Shown here: piece by piece, positions 1-7,260 of the stretch
Numbering within the stretch: the first letter of the stretch is position 1
How the letters are laid out: each line of letters starts with the position of its first letter
Assembly: GCA_029012165.1 (NCBI GenBank)
Contig: JAQXLO010000010.1
Coordinates: 1-36,716, forward strand
DNA length: 36,716 nucleotides
Source of the DNA: Oscillospiraceae bacterium
GTDB lineage: Bacteria > Bacillota > Clostridia > Oscillospirales > Acutalibacteraceae
Direction: 5' to 3'
Translations under genes and position numbers: made by a program
The notes under the pieces: model-generated
Database searches by the model: none
The model's input: the letters and a program-made list of their open reading frames with translations, nothing else
What the model was told of the DNA's origin: nothing

Positions 1-160
1 GGGTTCAAAACGCCGCCGCACGCAGACAGCAAAAGTCGGCGAAAAACCCTCCCGACGAGGCTGACGCCTCGCCACCCTCCCTCGCAGGGAGGGCTTTCGC
101 TTTGTAAAACCAAACTTTCGCCGGACTTTTTCGACAGTCTGGCGAGCCTTCCCAAAGGCT
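1..160. repeat. Gene-free island of tandem hairpins
   Basis: No coding sequence is supported in the first 250 bases. Instead there is a run of hairpins: CGAGGC/GCCTCG at 56-71, CCCTCCCT/AGGGAGGG with a 3-base loop at 75-93, TCGCCGGACT/AGTCTGGCGA at 118-145 (one G-U pair) and GCCTT/AAGGC at 146-159. Such stacked, GC-rich inverted repeats between genes look like a dispersed intergenic element rather than a single terminator. A comparable hairpin run lies at the other end of the window (36537-36709). Function is unknown; the repeat nature is inferred, since only one copy of these exact hairpins is in the window. Confidence 0.5.
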
Positions 161-202
161 TGACCGAAACTTTTAATCCCGCAAAAACCCGTGATAAATC
201 GG

Positions 203-242
203 AAAAGTCCGGCTTTCATCGTTGGATGAGAGCCGGACTTTT
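203..242 (-). terminator. Rho-independent terminator of the GH4/GH109 operon
   Basis: An 18-bp stem, AAAAGTCCGGCTTTCATC paired with GATGAGAGCCGGACTTTT (one G-U pair) around a 4-base loop, lies 11 bases beyond the stop codon of the minus-strand GH4 gene. The A/T flanks belong to the stem, so it could work in both directions. It closes the minus-strand operon. Confidence 0.85.
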
Positions 243-253
243 TGGTGTTTGAA

Positions 254-1537
254 TCAGTCTTTGAAGAACTGGGGCAGAAACGCTTTGTGCGCTTCCTTCA
301 TTTCCTCGAAGCAGCGCTGTGCCTTTTCCCAGTCGCCCACCAGCGGATGCACCAAAAGGGCATTGAGTGCGGCAGTGTCATCACCGTTCACACCCGCCTC
401 CACCGTGTAGCGCTCGTACTGCTTGACCGTCTGCATCATGGCAACCACATGGCGGTTGTCAATGGGGGCAATCTCGACGGGCTTCGCACCGTCCTTGCCG
501 ATCACACAAGCGACCTCGATCACATCGTCGGGTTCAAGGAACGGCAGTGTGTCGCCGTTCTTCACGTTGACGACCTGCACATTCTGCTTGTCGTTGGCAA
601 TGGCATCGATCAGGGAAACAGCAACGAGAGAATATTTATGACCGCCACGCTTATCCAGCAGAGCGGGCTTTACATACAGGTTGACGTCGGAATACATCTC
701 CAAAAGCTGTTCCTCGATCTCCATGCAAACCTGTGCACGGCTCTTTTCCGCTTTCTTAAGATAGTCAAGCTTTGCGGCACGGCAGTAGTAATACTGCAAG
801 TAGGAGGACGGAATGGCTCTGATGGCTTTCAGCGTTTCCAAAGAGAAGCCGTCATCCTTGATGTTTGCCATCACCTTGGGCGTGAAGCCCTCCCCAATCA
901 GCTTATCAATCAGCTCCTCGCCGTGCAGTCTCACCGAAGTGAACCAGCTGAGATGGTTCAGACCCACATAGGTGTATTCCATATCCTCGCCGACATCTTC
1001 CTTGGTATCGTCAATCATATCGATCGGCACATTGCAAAGACCGATACACTTGACATTGGTATGGTTCAAAACAAAATCGGTGATGATGCCGGACGGATTG
1101 GTGAAGTTGATGAGCCATGCATCGGGACAGATGGCTTCGATGCGCTCGCAAATATTTTTCATCACGGGGATGGTGCGCATCGCCTTGAAAAAGCCGCCGA
1201 TACCGGTGGTTTCCTGACCGATCAGGTCGTACTTGAGCGGGATGGTCTCGTCCAGATACCGTGCGGGCAGTTTGCCGACGCGGATCTGCGTGACCACGAA
1301 ATCCGCACCCTGCAGTGCTTCGTCCAGATCATCCGTCAGAAGTGTTTCGCAGTCGATGCCCGCCTTTTCCAAAATGCGGCAGCAAAGACCGCCGACAATG
1401 TTTCTCTTGCGGTCATCAATGTCCATAAAGGAAATCTTCTTGAGTTTCAGGGAATCCTGTGCCTTCAAAAAACCATCCACCAACTCCGGGCAATAGGTGC
1501 TGCCGGAACCGATGACTGCAACTGTAATTTCTTTCAT
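254..1537 (-). CDS. GH4 6-phospho-beta-glucosidase
   Basis: Predicted NAD+- and Mn2+-dependent glycosidase of family GH4, 427 residues, the usual length. GH4 enzymes oxidise the sugar at C3 with bound NAD+, eliminate the aglycone and re-reduce. The N-terminal Rossmann segment has the GSGSTYCPEL motif (about residues 10-19). The metal-site motif CNVP is at 168-171, and a second metal ligand His195 lies in GLNHL. Within GH4, CNVP marks 6-phospho-beta-glucosidases (LicH/CelF type), as opposed to CHSV, CDMP or CHEV in other specificities. It is the last gene of a minus-strand operon, 48 bases after a BadF-type sugar kinase, and is followed by a strong terminator. No PTS gene is nearby, so the phosphorylated substrate may come from the adjacent kinase; that is inference. 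Family assignment is firm, exact substrate is not. Confidence 0.9.
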   Translation of the reverse strand: MKEITVAVIGSGSTYCPELVDGFLKAQDSLKLKKISFMDIDDRKRNIVGGLCCRILEKAGIDCETLLTDDLDEALQGADFVVTQIRVGKLPARYLDETIPLKYDLIGQETTGIGGFFKAMRTIPVMKNICERIEAICPDAWLINFTNPSGIITDFVLNHTNVKCIGLCNVPIDMIDDTKEDVGEDMEYTYVGLNHLSWFTSVRLHGEELIDKLIGEGFTPKVMANIKDDGFSLETLKAIRAIPSSYLQYYYCRAAKLDYLKKAEKSRAQVCMEIEEQLLEMYSDVNLYVKPALLDKRGGHKYSLVAVSLIDAIANDKQNVQVVNVKNGDTLPFLEPDDVIEVACVIGKDGAKPVEIAPIDNRHVVAMMQTVKQYERYTVEAGVNGDDTAALNALLVHPLVGDWEKAQRCFEEMKEAHKAFLPQFFKD

Positions 1538-1585
1538 ACTGCTTTGACGCCGATGGGCGTCTCCCTCCTTTTATGTAATACTATT

Positions 1586-2530
1586 TTATTGCTGTACATA
1601 GTCCTGCATGATCCAGTTGATACAGCCCACAACAGGCGGTACGTCCAACTTGATGAAGCAGAATTTACGAGCGGAATACTGTGCGACTTTTTCCCGGATG
1701 GCATCGAGATACTTCTTGCTCGGCAGTTTGGTGAGGATGGAGCCGGAAAGTACGACCTCGATCTCGTCGCCGTCAAACTGAAGCTGATTGGCATGAGCGA
1801 CGATCAGCCTTGCACTGCGCTCCGCCATCCTATCGAGAATCTGCATTGCCGCTTCGTCCCCGTCCTCCAGCGCTTCAAAGAAACAGTCGATCAGCGCACG
1901 GATATGATCCTCTGCGTCCTCGGACTCGAAAGCACTCACCGCAGACAGGAAATCCTCTCGGCTGTGCAGGTCGAAACGATTGAAATACATTCCGGTCATG
2001 GACGTCTCCAGGATACCGAGATAGACATCATCGTAAATCGCACGATACGCCTCGGTCGCAATCCAGTGGCCGTTGCCCATATCGCCGGAAAACTCGCTGA
2101 GCCCCGCCAACTGGAGCATTCTGCCCGTGGAGTCGATGGCGTTGCAGCAAGTGCCTGTGCCGTTGTTCAGTCCGATGGCGGCGCCGGAAATGCTGCCGGC
2201 TTTCACAACAATGAAACCGTCGTTGAAAATTTCAAAATGCTTCAATCCCTTGGCACGCAAACGTTCAAAGAGCGCATCGTGCTGGAACGGGTGATCTACG
2301 CCGGCAAGTCCCATCAGGGTAAAGCCCACATCCTCCAGCGTTTTCCCCGCTTCCCGGAGAAGCCCGGTAAGCCCCTCCCAGATAATCTGTGCCGCTTCGT
2401 CAAAAGAGCCTTCCAGATTTTCATGGTTGCTGCCCGGGGTTTTGTAGTCTGCGACAATCTCTTTGTTTTCATTGAACAGGGCGTAGTATGTTTTGGTACC
2501 GCCGCCGTCTACGCCGATATAGTAGCTCAT
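1586..2530 (-). CDS. BadF/BadG/BcrA/BcrD-type sugar kinase (N-acetylglucosamine kinase-like)
   Basis: Predicted cytoplasmic ATP-dependent kinase of the ASKHA fold, 314 residues, similar in length to N-acetylglucosamine kinases. The phosphate-1 loop DGGGTKT is at residues 8-14. A central NDG and a GTGTCC segment match the phosphate-2/adenosine region, and PPVVGCINW near the C terminus fits the family's terminal helix. The start codon overlaps the stop of the upstream GH109 gene by four bases (ATGA), so the two are translationally coupled. The neighbours suggest that it phosphorylates a sugar released by, or destined for, the flanking glycosidases: GalNAc/GlcNAc, or a disaccharide that GH4 then cleaves. 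The family also contains the ATPase activators of 2-hydroxyacyl-CoA dehydratases, but no dehydratase is present here. Sugar kinase is the better reading; substrate is open. Confidence 0.8.
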   Translation of the reverse strand: MSYYIGVDGGGTKTYYALFNENKEIVADYKTPGSNHENLEGSFDEAAQIIWEGLTGLLREAGKTLEDVGFTLMGLAGVDHPFQHDALFERLRAKGLKHFEIFNDGFIVVKAGSISGAAIGLNNGTGTCCNAIDSTGRMLQLAGLSEFSGDMGNGHWIATEAYRAIYDDVYLGILETSMTGMYFNRFDLHSREDFLSAVSAFESEDAEDHIRALIDCFFEALEDGDEAAMQILDRMAERSARLIVAHANQLQFDGDEIEVVLSGSILTKLPSKKYLDAIREKVAQYSARKFCFIKLDVPPVVGCINWIMQDYVQQ

Positions 2531-3786
2531 TGCTTTTCCTCCTCAAAATAATCCATGCACACTTCTTCCAGACAGAAAATGCCTCTGTGATACGGTTCAC
2601 GGTCGATCCACATTCCGTTGGTAAAATCCGGGATGGGCACAGGCATACCGCCCATGGCGGCTGACTGCTCGGAAAGGCAGGTCACCGCCATCCACGCCGC
2701 CGTATCGTAAACGTCAATGGGCGGCTGATGATGATGGACCACCGAATCCACAAAAGCCGACATCACCAGAAAGTCCATGCCGCCGTGACCGCCGTGGACA
2801 CCGTCCACCTGATATTTTTTCCACAGGGGATGCTCAAACTTTTCAATGTCCTCGGCGAAGGGATAAAACTGCGGCTCCCTGCCCTTTTCCCCCATGGTGT
2901 CCAGGAAATATTCGCCGCCATGGCTGTTCTCCTGAAAGATGCCCCGTGTCCCCTCGATCACATAGTTTCTCGAATAGGGTCTGGGCAAACTGCAATCGTG
3001 ATGCAGGGTGATGGTCTCGCCGTTGGCACACCGGATCATCGTAGTCGTCACATCGCCCTGATTAAAGGGGTACTCGGTGATATCATAGTCGGCGCCTTTC
3101 GTATCCCGAAGGTACACGTTCAGACCTCTCGACTTGCTGGTCATGGAGCAAAGCGTGAGCATACGGTTGCCCCGGTTGACGCCGATCAGTTTGCAGATGG
3201 GACCGAGCTGGTGTGTCGGGTACAGTTCCCCGTTGCGGTGCATGAAGTTGAACAGTCTGCCGTGGCGGTTCTCTCTGCCGGAGGTGATCTCCTCACGCAG
3301 GTCGTGACGATAGCCGCCCTCCAGGTGGACGACCTCGCCGAACATTCCCTGCTTGACCATATGGAACAGCGCCATCTCGTTGCGGTCGTAGCAGCAGTTT
3401 TCCAACAGCATACAAAACTTGCCGCTCTCCTCGCTGGCACGAACCATTTGCCAGCACTCCTCGATAGAGGCCGCGCCGCCGACTTCGATGGCCACGTGCT
3501 TGCCCGCACGCATGGAATCGGTCGCAATGCGTGCGTGGGTGATCCATGTGGTAAAGCAAAGGATTGCTTCGATATCCTCCCGCTTGAGCAGTTCTTTATA
3601 GTCCAGATACATCTCGGGCGCTTCGCCGGTCTTTTCTTCGACAATTTTCACGCCCTGCTGTGCACGATCCTCGTACTTGTCGCAGACCGCCGCCACACGC
3701 ACACCGGGAATATCCAAAAACTCCCGCAGATTTCCGCACCCTCGTCCGCCGAGACCGATCACGCCGAAATTGGTTTTCTTCTCCAT
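2527..3786 (-). CDS. GH109-type glycosidase / Gfo-Idh-MocA oxidoreductase
   Basis: A 419-residue Gfo/Idh/MocA-fold protein with an N-terminal NAD-binding motif (GVIGLGGRG, about 8-16). Conserved blocks recall GH109 alpha-N-acetylgalactosaminidases: GELYPTHQLGP (about 186-196), HGGHGGMDFL (about 331-340) and a DVYDTAAW segment (about 358-365). GH109 enzymes hydrolyse with tightly bound NAD+, as GH4 enzymes do. No signal peptide is seen, so it should act in the cytoplasm, unlike many secreted GH109 members. A GAGGAGG site sits five bases before the ATG. It lies 11 bases after the membrane-protein gene and overlaps the kinase start by four bases. The alternative is a sugar dehydrogenase of the same superfamily. 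GH109 is favoured by the YPTH and HGGMD blocks, but the substrate is not proven. Confidence 0.75.
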   Translation of the reverse strand: MEKKTNFGVIGLGGRGCGNLREFLDIPGVRVAAVCDKYEDRAQQGVKIVEEKTGEAPEMYLDYKELLKREDIEAILCFTTWITHARIATDSMRAGKHVAIEVGGAASIEECWQMVRASEESGKFCMLLENCCYDRNEMALFHMVKQGMFGEVVHLEGGYRHDLREEITSGRENRHGRLFNFMHRNGELYPTHQLGPICKLIGVNRGNRMLTLCSMTSKSRGLNVYLRDTKGADYDITEYPFNQGDVTTTMIRCANGETITLHHDCSLPRPYSRNYVIEGTRGIFQENSHGGEYFLDTMGEKGREPQFYPFAEDIEKFEHPLWKKYQVDGVHGGHGGMDFLVMSAFVDSVVHHHQPPIDVYDTAAWMAVTCLSEQSAAMGGMPVPIPDFTNGMWIDREPYHRGIFCLEEVCMDYFEEEKQ

Positions 3787-3797
3787 CTAATCCTCCT

Positions 3798-4343
3798 CTA
3801 TTTCAAGCGAAACAGCTTTTTAAATCGCTTTTGCCACCTGCGCAGGTACTCGCCCACAAACAGGGTCAGGCAATAATCATATCCCACAAACGCCACTGCA
3901 CCCACGCCCAACAGCACGGGCACCGCCGCTTTGCCATACTTGTCGATTTCTTCAAACTCGATGCCCATAAAGCGGATCATGAGATAATACGCCGCCGTCA
4001 TCACCACGGAAAACAGCAAAAGCTTTGCGATCCACTCCACAGAGCGCTTACGGATATGCTTCTCCATAACGGCCTTCAGGATGGGATAATATCCGAAGAA
4101 AACCACATACAGGATTGCGGCTTCCTTCGACGGGATGACCAGCATCGCCAAAATACTGACGGCCACATAGATGCCGAACGCCCAACCCTTGCCCATTTCC
4201 AAAACAGCAAAGATCAAAAATATGCCGGCAACCGCCGGTGCGGCGATCGTCGCAGAGGGAAAGATGGCAAACAAAAACATGATTACCAGCGACAGCGCCG
4301 CCAAAATTCCGCCCAAGGCGGTTTTAGAAGCTTGTTTCATCAC
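3798..4343 (-). CDS. Multi-pass membrane protein, function unknown
   Basis: A 181-residue hydrophobic protein with about five predicted transmembrane segments (roughly 9-30, 33-50, 54-90, 104-125 and 143-163), a basic KHIRKR loop near the middle and a basic C-terminal tail (RRWQKRFKKLFRLK). The layout recalls small integral membrane proteins related to ECF-transporter S components, but I do not recognise a specific family. It lies six bases after the J-like gene and 11 bases before the GH109 gene, so it belongs to the same operon. It may pair with the DUF5685 and J-like proteins rather than with the glycosidases. It ends in TAG, which shows that amber is a normal stop codon in this genome. 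Confidence 0.7.
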   Translation of the reverse strand: MMKQASKTALGGILAALSLVIMFLFAIFPSATIAAPAVAGIFLIFAVLEMGKGWAFGIYVAVSILAMLVIPSKEAAILYVVFFGYYPILKAVMEKHIRKRSVEWIAKLLLFSVVMTAAYYLMIRFMGIEFEEIDKYGKAAVPVLLGVGAVAFVGYDYCLTLFVGEYLRRWQKRFKKLFRLK

Positions 4344-4349
4344 GATTCC

Positions 4350-4946
4350 TCAACAACAGCTGATCAGGTCGCCGCCCATGCATTCACAGCAGCAGTCGGC
4401 GCAAAGAAGTCCCGTGCACACGTCACAGGCCGATGTCCCCTGCCTGCCCGTCTGCCGTGCCGTCCGATAGCCGCCGGAGCCGGAGTTTTGGATCTGCGTA
4501 TAGGCTGCTCTGTATTCCTGATTGGAAGGATCCAGTCTGCACGCTGCGGAAAAATTGCCCGCCGCTTCTTCCAGCCAGCCCTTCCTTTGCTGTACGCAGC
4601 CTTTCAAAAAAAACCATTCCGCACTGCGACCGCTTTCCGGGATCCCGTCCAGCAGCGTCTGTGCATCATCCAGTCTGCCCTCACGCACCTTGGCACGGAT
4701 ATCCGAGAAATCCGAGGGCGGCACATAGCTGTTCCCCGTACTGTATGCGCCCTGCCCACCGCCGGAGCGGGTCAAAATGATCGCATCATATGCCCCGTCC
4801 AGCTCCTGCATTTTCTGCTTTGCGTATTCCACATTGACGCCTGCATCAATCTGCTGCTGATACCGCCTCGCCTGATAGCGGTACGCTTCACGGATCTGGT
4901 CATCCGTTGCGTTTTCGGAGACGCCGAGAACAGTGAAAGGATTCAT
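4350..4946 (-). CDS. J-domain-like protein lacking HPD, with TPR-like segment and Cys-rich tail
   Basis: A 198-residue protein. Residues 1-58 fit a J domain: NPFTVLGVSENATDDQIREAY, then KMQELDGAYDAI. Where J proteins carry HPD after helix II, this one reads QQQ (about 30-32, in RRYQQQI). HPD is needed to stimulate DnaK ATPase, so co-chaperone activity is doubtful. Residues about 100-158 look like a TPR pair (LDDAQTLLDGIP, then WFFLKGCVQQRKGWLEEAAGNF). The C terminus is very rich in cysteine (CDVC, CADCCCEC, ISCC). It overlaps the upstream DUF5685 gene by four bases and precedes the membrane protein by six, so the three probably act together. The Cys-rich tail suggests metal or Fe-S binding, which is inference. 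Confidence 0.8.
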   Translation of the reverse strand: MNPFTVLGVSENATDDQIREAYRYQARRYQQQIDAGVNVEYAKQKMQELDGAYDAIILTRSGGGQGAYSTGNSYVPPSDFSDIRAKVREGRLDDAQTLLDGIPESGRSAEWFFLKGCVQQRKGWLEEAAGNFSAACRLDPSNQEYRAAYTQIQNSGSGGYRTARQTGRQGTSACDVCTGLLCADCCCECMGGDLISCC

Positions 4947-5794
4947 TTGTCCACCTCCTGACTTTTATGGGCACCTGTCACATACAGCGCCGAGTTGTAT
5001 AGTCCGTTGAATAATACATTATATATAAGCGCCTCGTTCTGACCGAATTGCAGTCGGTCGAAGCAGCGAAGCATCTCCCCGATGTTCAGGTTCAAAAGGT
5101 ACATCCCGTATGCGGAGAAATCCGTATCGGTTTGCCGGAACTTTTCCATCAAAGGATTGAAGTTTCTGCGGCGAATATCCTTTTCGATATCGTCCACGGC
5201 GTCGATCACATAGACAAATTTGCCCAGCAGGTAAAACATATGCTGCAAATCTTCGTTCCCCGACCGCAGAGCCACCAGCCTTCGCAGGGCATCGGCCGAC
5301 GGTTCCGCCGCCGCATCCGCAGTGCAGGACAAATCCTTCTCGCAGTCTGCCTGTCGGCGCATGGCATCGGCAATGACACGCTCCGCCTGCGGCTGTGCTT
5401 TCTGCGCTTTTTTATGCATACACCAGACAGCGGGGTACAGCAGCGCAGCGCCTATCTTTCGCACGAAGCCTGCATCGTGCAGGTCGTCCAGTATTTTATA
5501 GTATGCCATCAAAACAGAGACATCGGCGCAGAAATCCAAGGTTTCATTTTTTTCGCAGGCATAGCATTTTTTGCAGGGATTATAGCAGCAGCGGGACGGG
5601 TGCATCGGTGTGCAGTCCTGCGATGCGGACAGCAGGCACAGCGCCATAAATGCGGCATCATACGTCAAAAAGAGCTGACCGAACGGTGAATACCGGCGCA
5701 GGAGCGATTTGCACAGGGAGCAATACACGCCCTTGTATACATCGTACTCCTTGAATTTCAGCTCCGGCTTATACGCTCTGACATATCCGAACAC
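4943..5794 (-). CDS. DUF5685 family protein
   Basis: A 283-residue protein of the clostridial DUF5685 family, function unknown. It has an N-terminal block FGYVRAYKPELKF (2-14) followed by YKGVYCSLCKSL (20-31) and a cysteine cluster CCYNPCKKCYAC (69-80) that could bind a metal or Fe-S centre. The rest is helical. I start it at the GTG at 5794. A GGAGG lies six bases upstream of that codon but directly abuts the ATG at 5800, and family members as I recall them begin MFGY. It is the first gene of the minus-strand operon, overlaps the J-like gene by four bases (ATGA), and has its own TATAAT just upstream. The adjacent Cys-tailed J-like protein suggests a shared cofactor or assembly role, which is inference. 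Confidence 0.8.
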   Translation of the reverse strand: MFGYVRAYKPELKFKEYDVYKGVYCSLCKSLLRRYSPFGQLFLTYDAAFMALCLLSASQDCTPMHPSRCCYNPCKKCYACEKNETLDFCADVSVLMAYYKILDDLHDAGFVRKIGAALLYPAVWCMHKKAQKAQPQAERVIADAMRRQADCEKDLSCTADAAAEPSADALRRLVALRSGNEDLQHMFYLLGKFVYVIDAVDDIEKDIRRRNFNPLMEKFRQTDTDFSAYGMYLLNLNIGEMLRCFDRLQFGQNEALIYNVLFNGLYNSALYVTGAHKSQEVDK

Positions 5795-5828
5795 GCACAT
5801 CCTCCGTTCCGTTTGATTCGATGGAGAT

Positions 5829-5834
5829 ATTATA
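5829..5834 (-). promoter_or_regulatory. -10 element (TATAAT) upstream of DUF5685
   Basis: A perfect TATAAT on the minus strand lies 35 bases before the GTG start of the DUF5685 gene. The matching -35 position (ATCCAT at 5852-5857) is poor, so the promoter is either weak or assisted. It would let the DUF5685-to-GH4 operon be transcribed apart from the alpha-galactosidase unit upstream. Confidence 0.5.
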
Positions 5835-5877
5835 CTATATTCTCCCCGAAAATGGATGAACACATTATGAATTTTTT

Positions 5878-5930
5878 AAGGCAATACCGCAAAATTGAGG
5901 TGTGCGCCGCAATTTGTGCGGCGTAGCCTT
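5878..5930. repeat. Dispersed palindromic repeat, copy A
   Basis: A 53-base imperfect palindrome begins AAGGCAATACCGCA and ends TGCGGCGTAGCCTT. The arms pair AAGGC with GCCTT and CCGCA-AAATTG with CAATTTGTGCGG (one bulge). It touches the stop codon of the alpha-galactosidase gene. Related copies are at 25031-25050, 29452-29534 and 36618-36663. It may act as an mRNA 3'-end structure, or be a miniature mobile element; neither is shown. Confidence 0.7.
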
Positions 5931-7248
5931 AATGATATTTCGGAAGCCAGTCGCCGTGTGCCTCGATCAGATCATCGCAAAGGCGAACTATATCGTCAAT
6001 CGACAGCTCGGAGGAGCAATGCGGGTCGAGCATCGCCGCCTGATAGATATGTTCCTTTTTCCGTGTGACCGCCGCCTCGATGGTCAGCAGCTGGACGTTG
6101 ATCTCCGTGCGGTTCATGGCCGCCAGCTGTACCGGCAGCGCAGGCTGGGCGCAGGGCTGTACGCCTGCATGATTGACAAGACACGCCACCTCCACACAGG
6201 CTTCACGGGGCAAATTGGGAATCAGACCGCTTGTGTTCAGGACATTGCCGCCGATTTTATACGGAACATCCGTCACGATAGCCTCCATGATCCCCGACGC
6301 ATACTCCCGGGTGCGCTCGTGGGTGACATCGCCGCACAGATACTTTTCCTTGTCCTCGTTCCAGCGTCTGATCTGCTCCACACAGCGGCGGGGGTACTCG
6401 TCCAGCGGGATATTGTACCGCTCGATGAGTTCGGGATATTTGGACTTGATGAAGAAATTGTTGTATTCCGCATTATGTTCGCTCGACTCGGTGCAGTAGA
6501 AGCCCAGTCTGCGGATATATTCGTAACGCACAAGATCCTTGCAGTCCTTGTCGTTCTCTAACTTTTCAATCGCACGGCGGCGGATCTCGGGGTACAGATC
6601 TGTGCCGTCGGCATTGCGCACTTCCAGCAGCCAGCCCATATGGTTGATGCCGGCGATACGCTCGAAAATCGGCTCTTGAAATTCAATGCCCAGATCCTTT
6701 AAAAGATGGCGGGAGCAGACCTGTACGCTGTGGCAAAGACCGACTGTATTCACGCCGGTATAGCGCTGCATATAGCCCGAGAGCATCGCCATGGGATTGG
6801 TGTAGTTGAGGAACAGCGCATCCGGGCAGACTTCCTGCATATCCTCGGCAAAATCATGCAGCACGGGAATGGTACGCAGAGCACGGAAAATACCGCCGAT
6901 GCCTGTGGTGTCGGCAATGGTCTGGCGAAGACCGTACTTTTTCGGCACCTCAAAGTCGATGATGGTGCAGGGGTCATACAGCCCGACCTGAATCGCATTG
7001 ACGACAAAATCCGCACCCTTCAGCGCCGCTTTGCGGTTTTCCACACCGAGATACGCATGGACAACCGCACGGTTTTCGTTGATATTTTTATTGAGTGTGT
7101 TGACCATCAGCTCCGACTGTTCCAGCCGTTCCGGGTCAATATCGTACAGGGCGATCTCACATTCCCGCAGCGCAGGCACACACAGGACATCGCCGATCAC
7201 ATTTTTGGCAAATACGGTGCTTCCCGCACCCATAAAAGTCAGCTTCAT
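5929..7248 (-). CDS. melA: GH4 alpha-galactosidase
   Basis: Predicted cytoplasmic NAD+/Mn2+-dependent alpha-galactosidase, 439 residues, close to MelA length. The N terminus carries the nucleotide-binding GAGSTVF motif (7-13). The metal-site motif CHSV (172-175) is the GH4 signature for alpha-galactosidases, and GINH with His203 supplies the second metal ligand. It probably hydrolyses unphosphorylated alpha-galactosides such as melibiose or raffinose-type sugars. It lies 12 bases downstream of the SIS-domain gene, with which it forms a two-gene operon. It is the second of two GH4 genes within 7 kb, but the specificity motif differs, so they are not redundant. Its stop codon merges with palindromic repeat copy A. 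Confidence 0.88.
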   Translation of the reverse strand: MKLTFMGAGSTVFAKNVIGDVLCVPALRECEIALYDIDPERLEQSELMVNTLNKNINENRAVVHAYLGVENRKAALKGADFVVNAIQVGLYDPCTIIDFEVPKKYGLRQTIADTTGIGGIFRALRTIPVLHDFAEDMQEVCPDALFLNYTNPMAMLSGYMQRYTGVNTVGLCHSVQVCSRHLLKDLGIEFQEPIFERIAGINHMGWLLEVRNADGTDLYPEIRRRAIEKLENDKDCKDLVRYEYIRRLGFYCTESSEHNAEYNNFFIKSKYPELIERYNIPLDEYPRRCVEQIRRWNEDKEKYLCGDVTHERTREYASGIMEAIVTDVPYKIGGNVLNTSGLIPNLPREACVEVACLVNHAGVQPCAQPALPVQLAAMNRTEINVQLLTIEAAVTRKKEHIYQAAMLDPHCSSELSIDDIVRLCDDLIEAHGDWLPKYH

Positions 7249-7260
7249 ACGTTTTTACCC

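Noticed and set aside
1..160. CRISPR array or tRNA in the hairpin-rich left end
   Set aside because: The hairpins differ from one another, with no regular spacer length and no cloverleaf or CCA end.
242..2551. Very long open frame on the plus strand opposite the GH4 and kinase genes
   Set aside because: It is antisense to well-supported genes, has no RBS or family match, and runs across their gene boundary. Such frames are common in GC-rich codon-biased DNA. The same applies to long antisense frames at 2728-3876, 6706-8109, 10760-12835, 13324-15204, 18816-20474, 27155-28792, 29495-31150 and 33866-35719.
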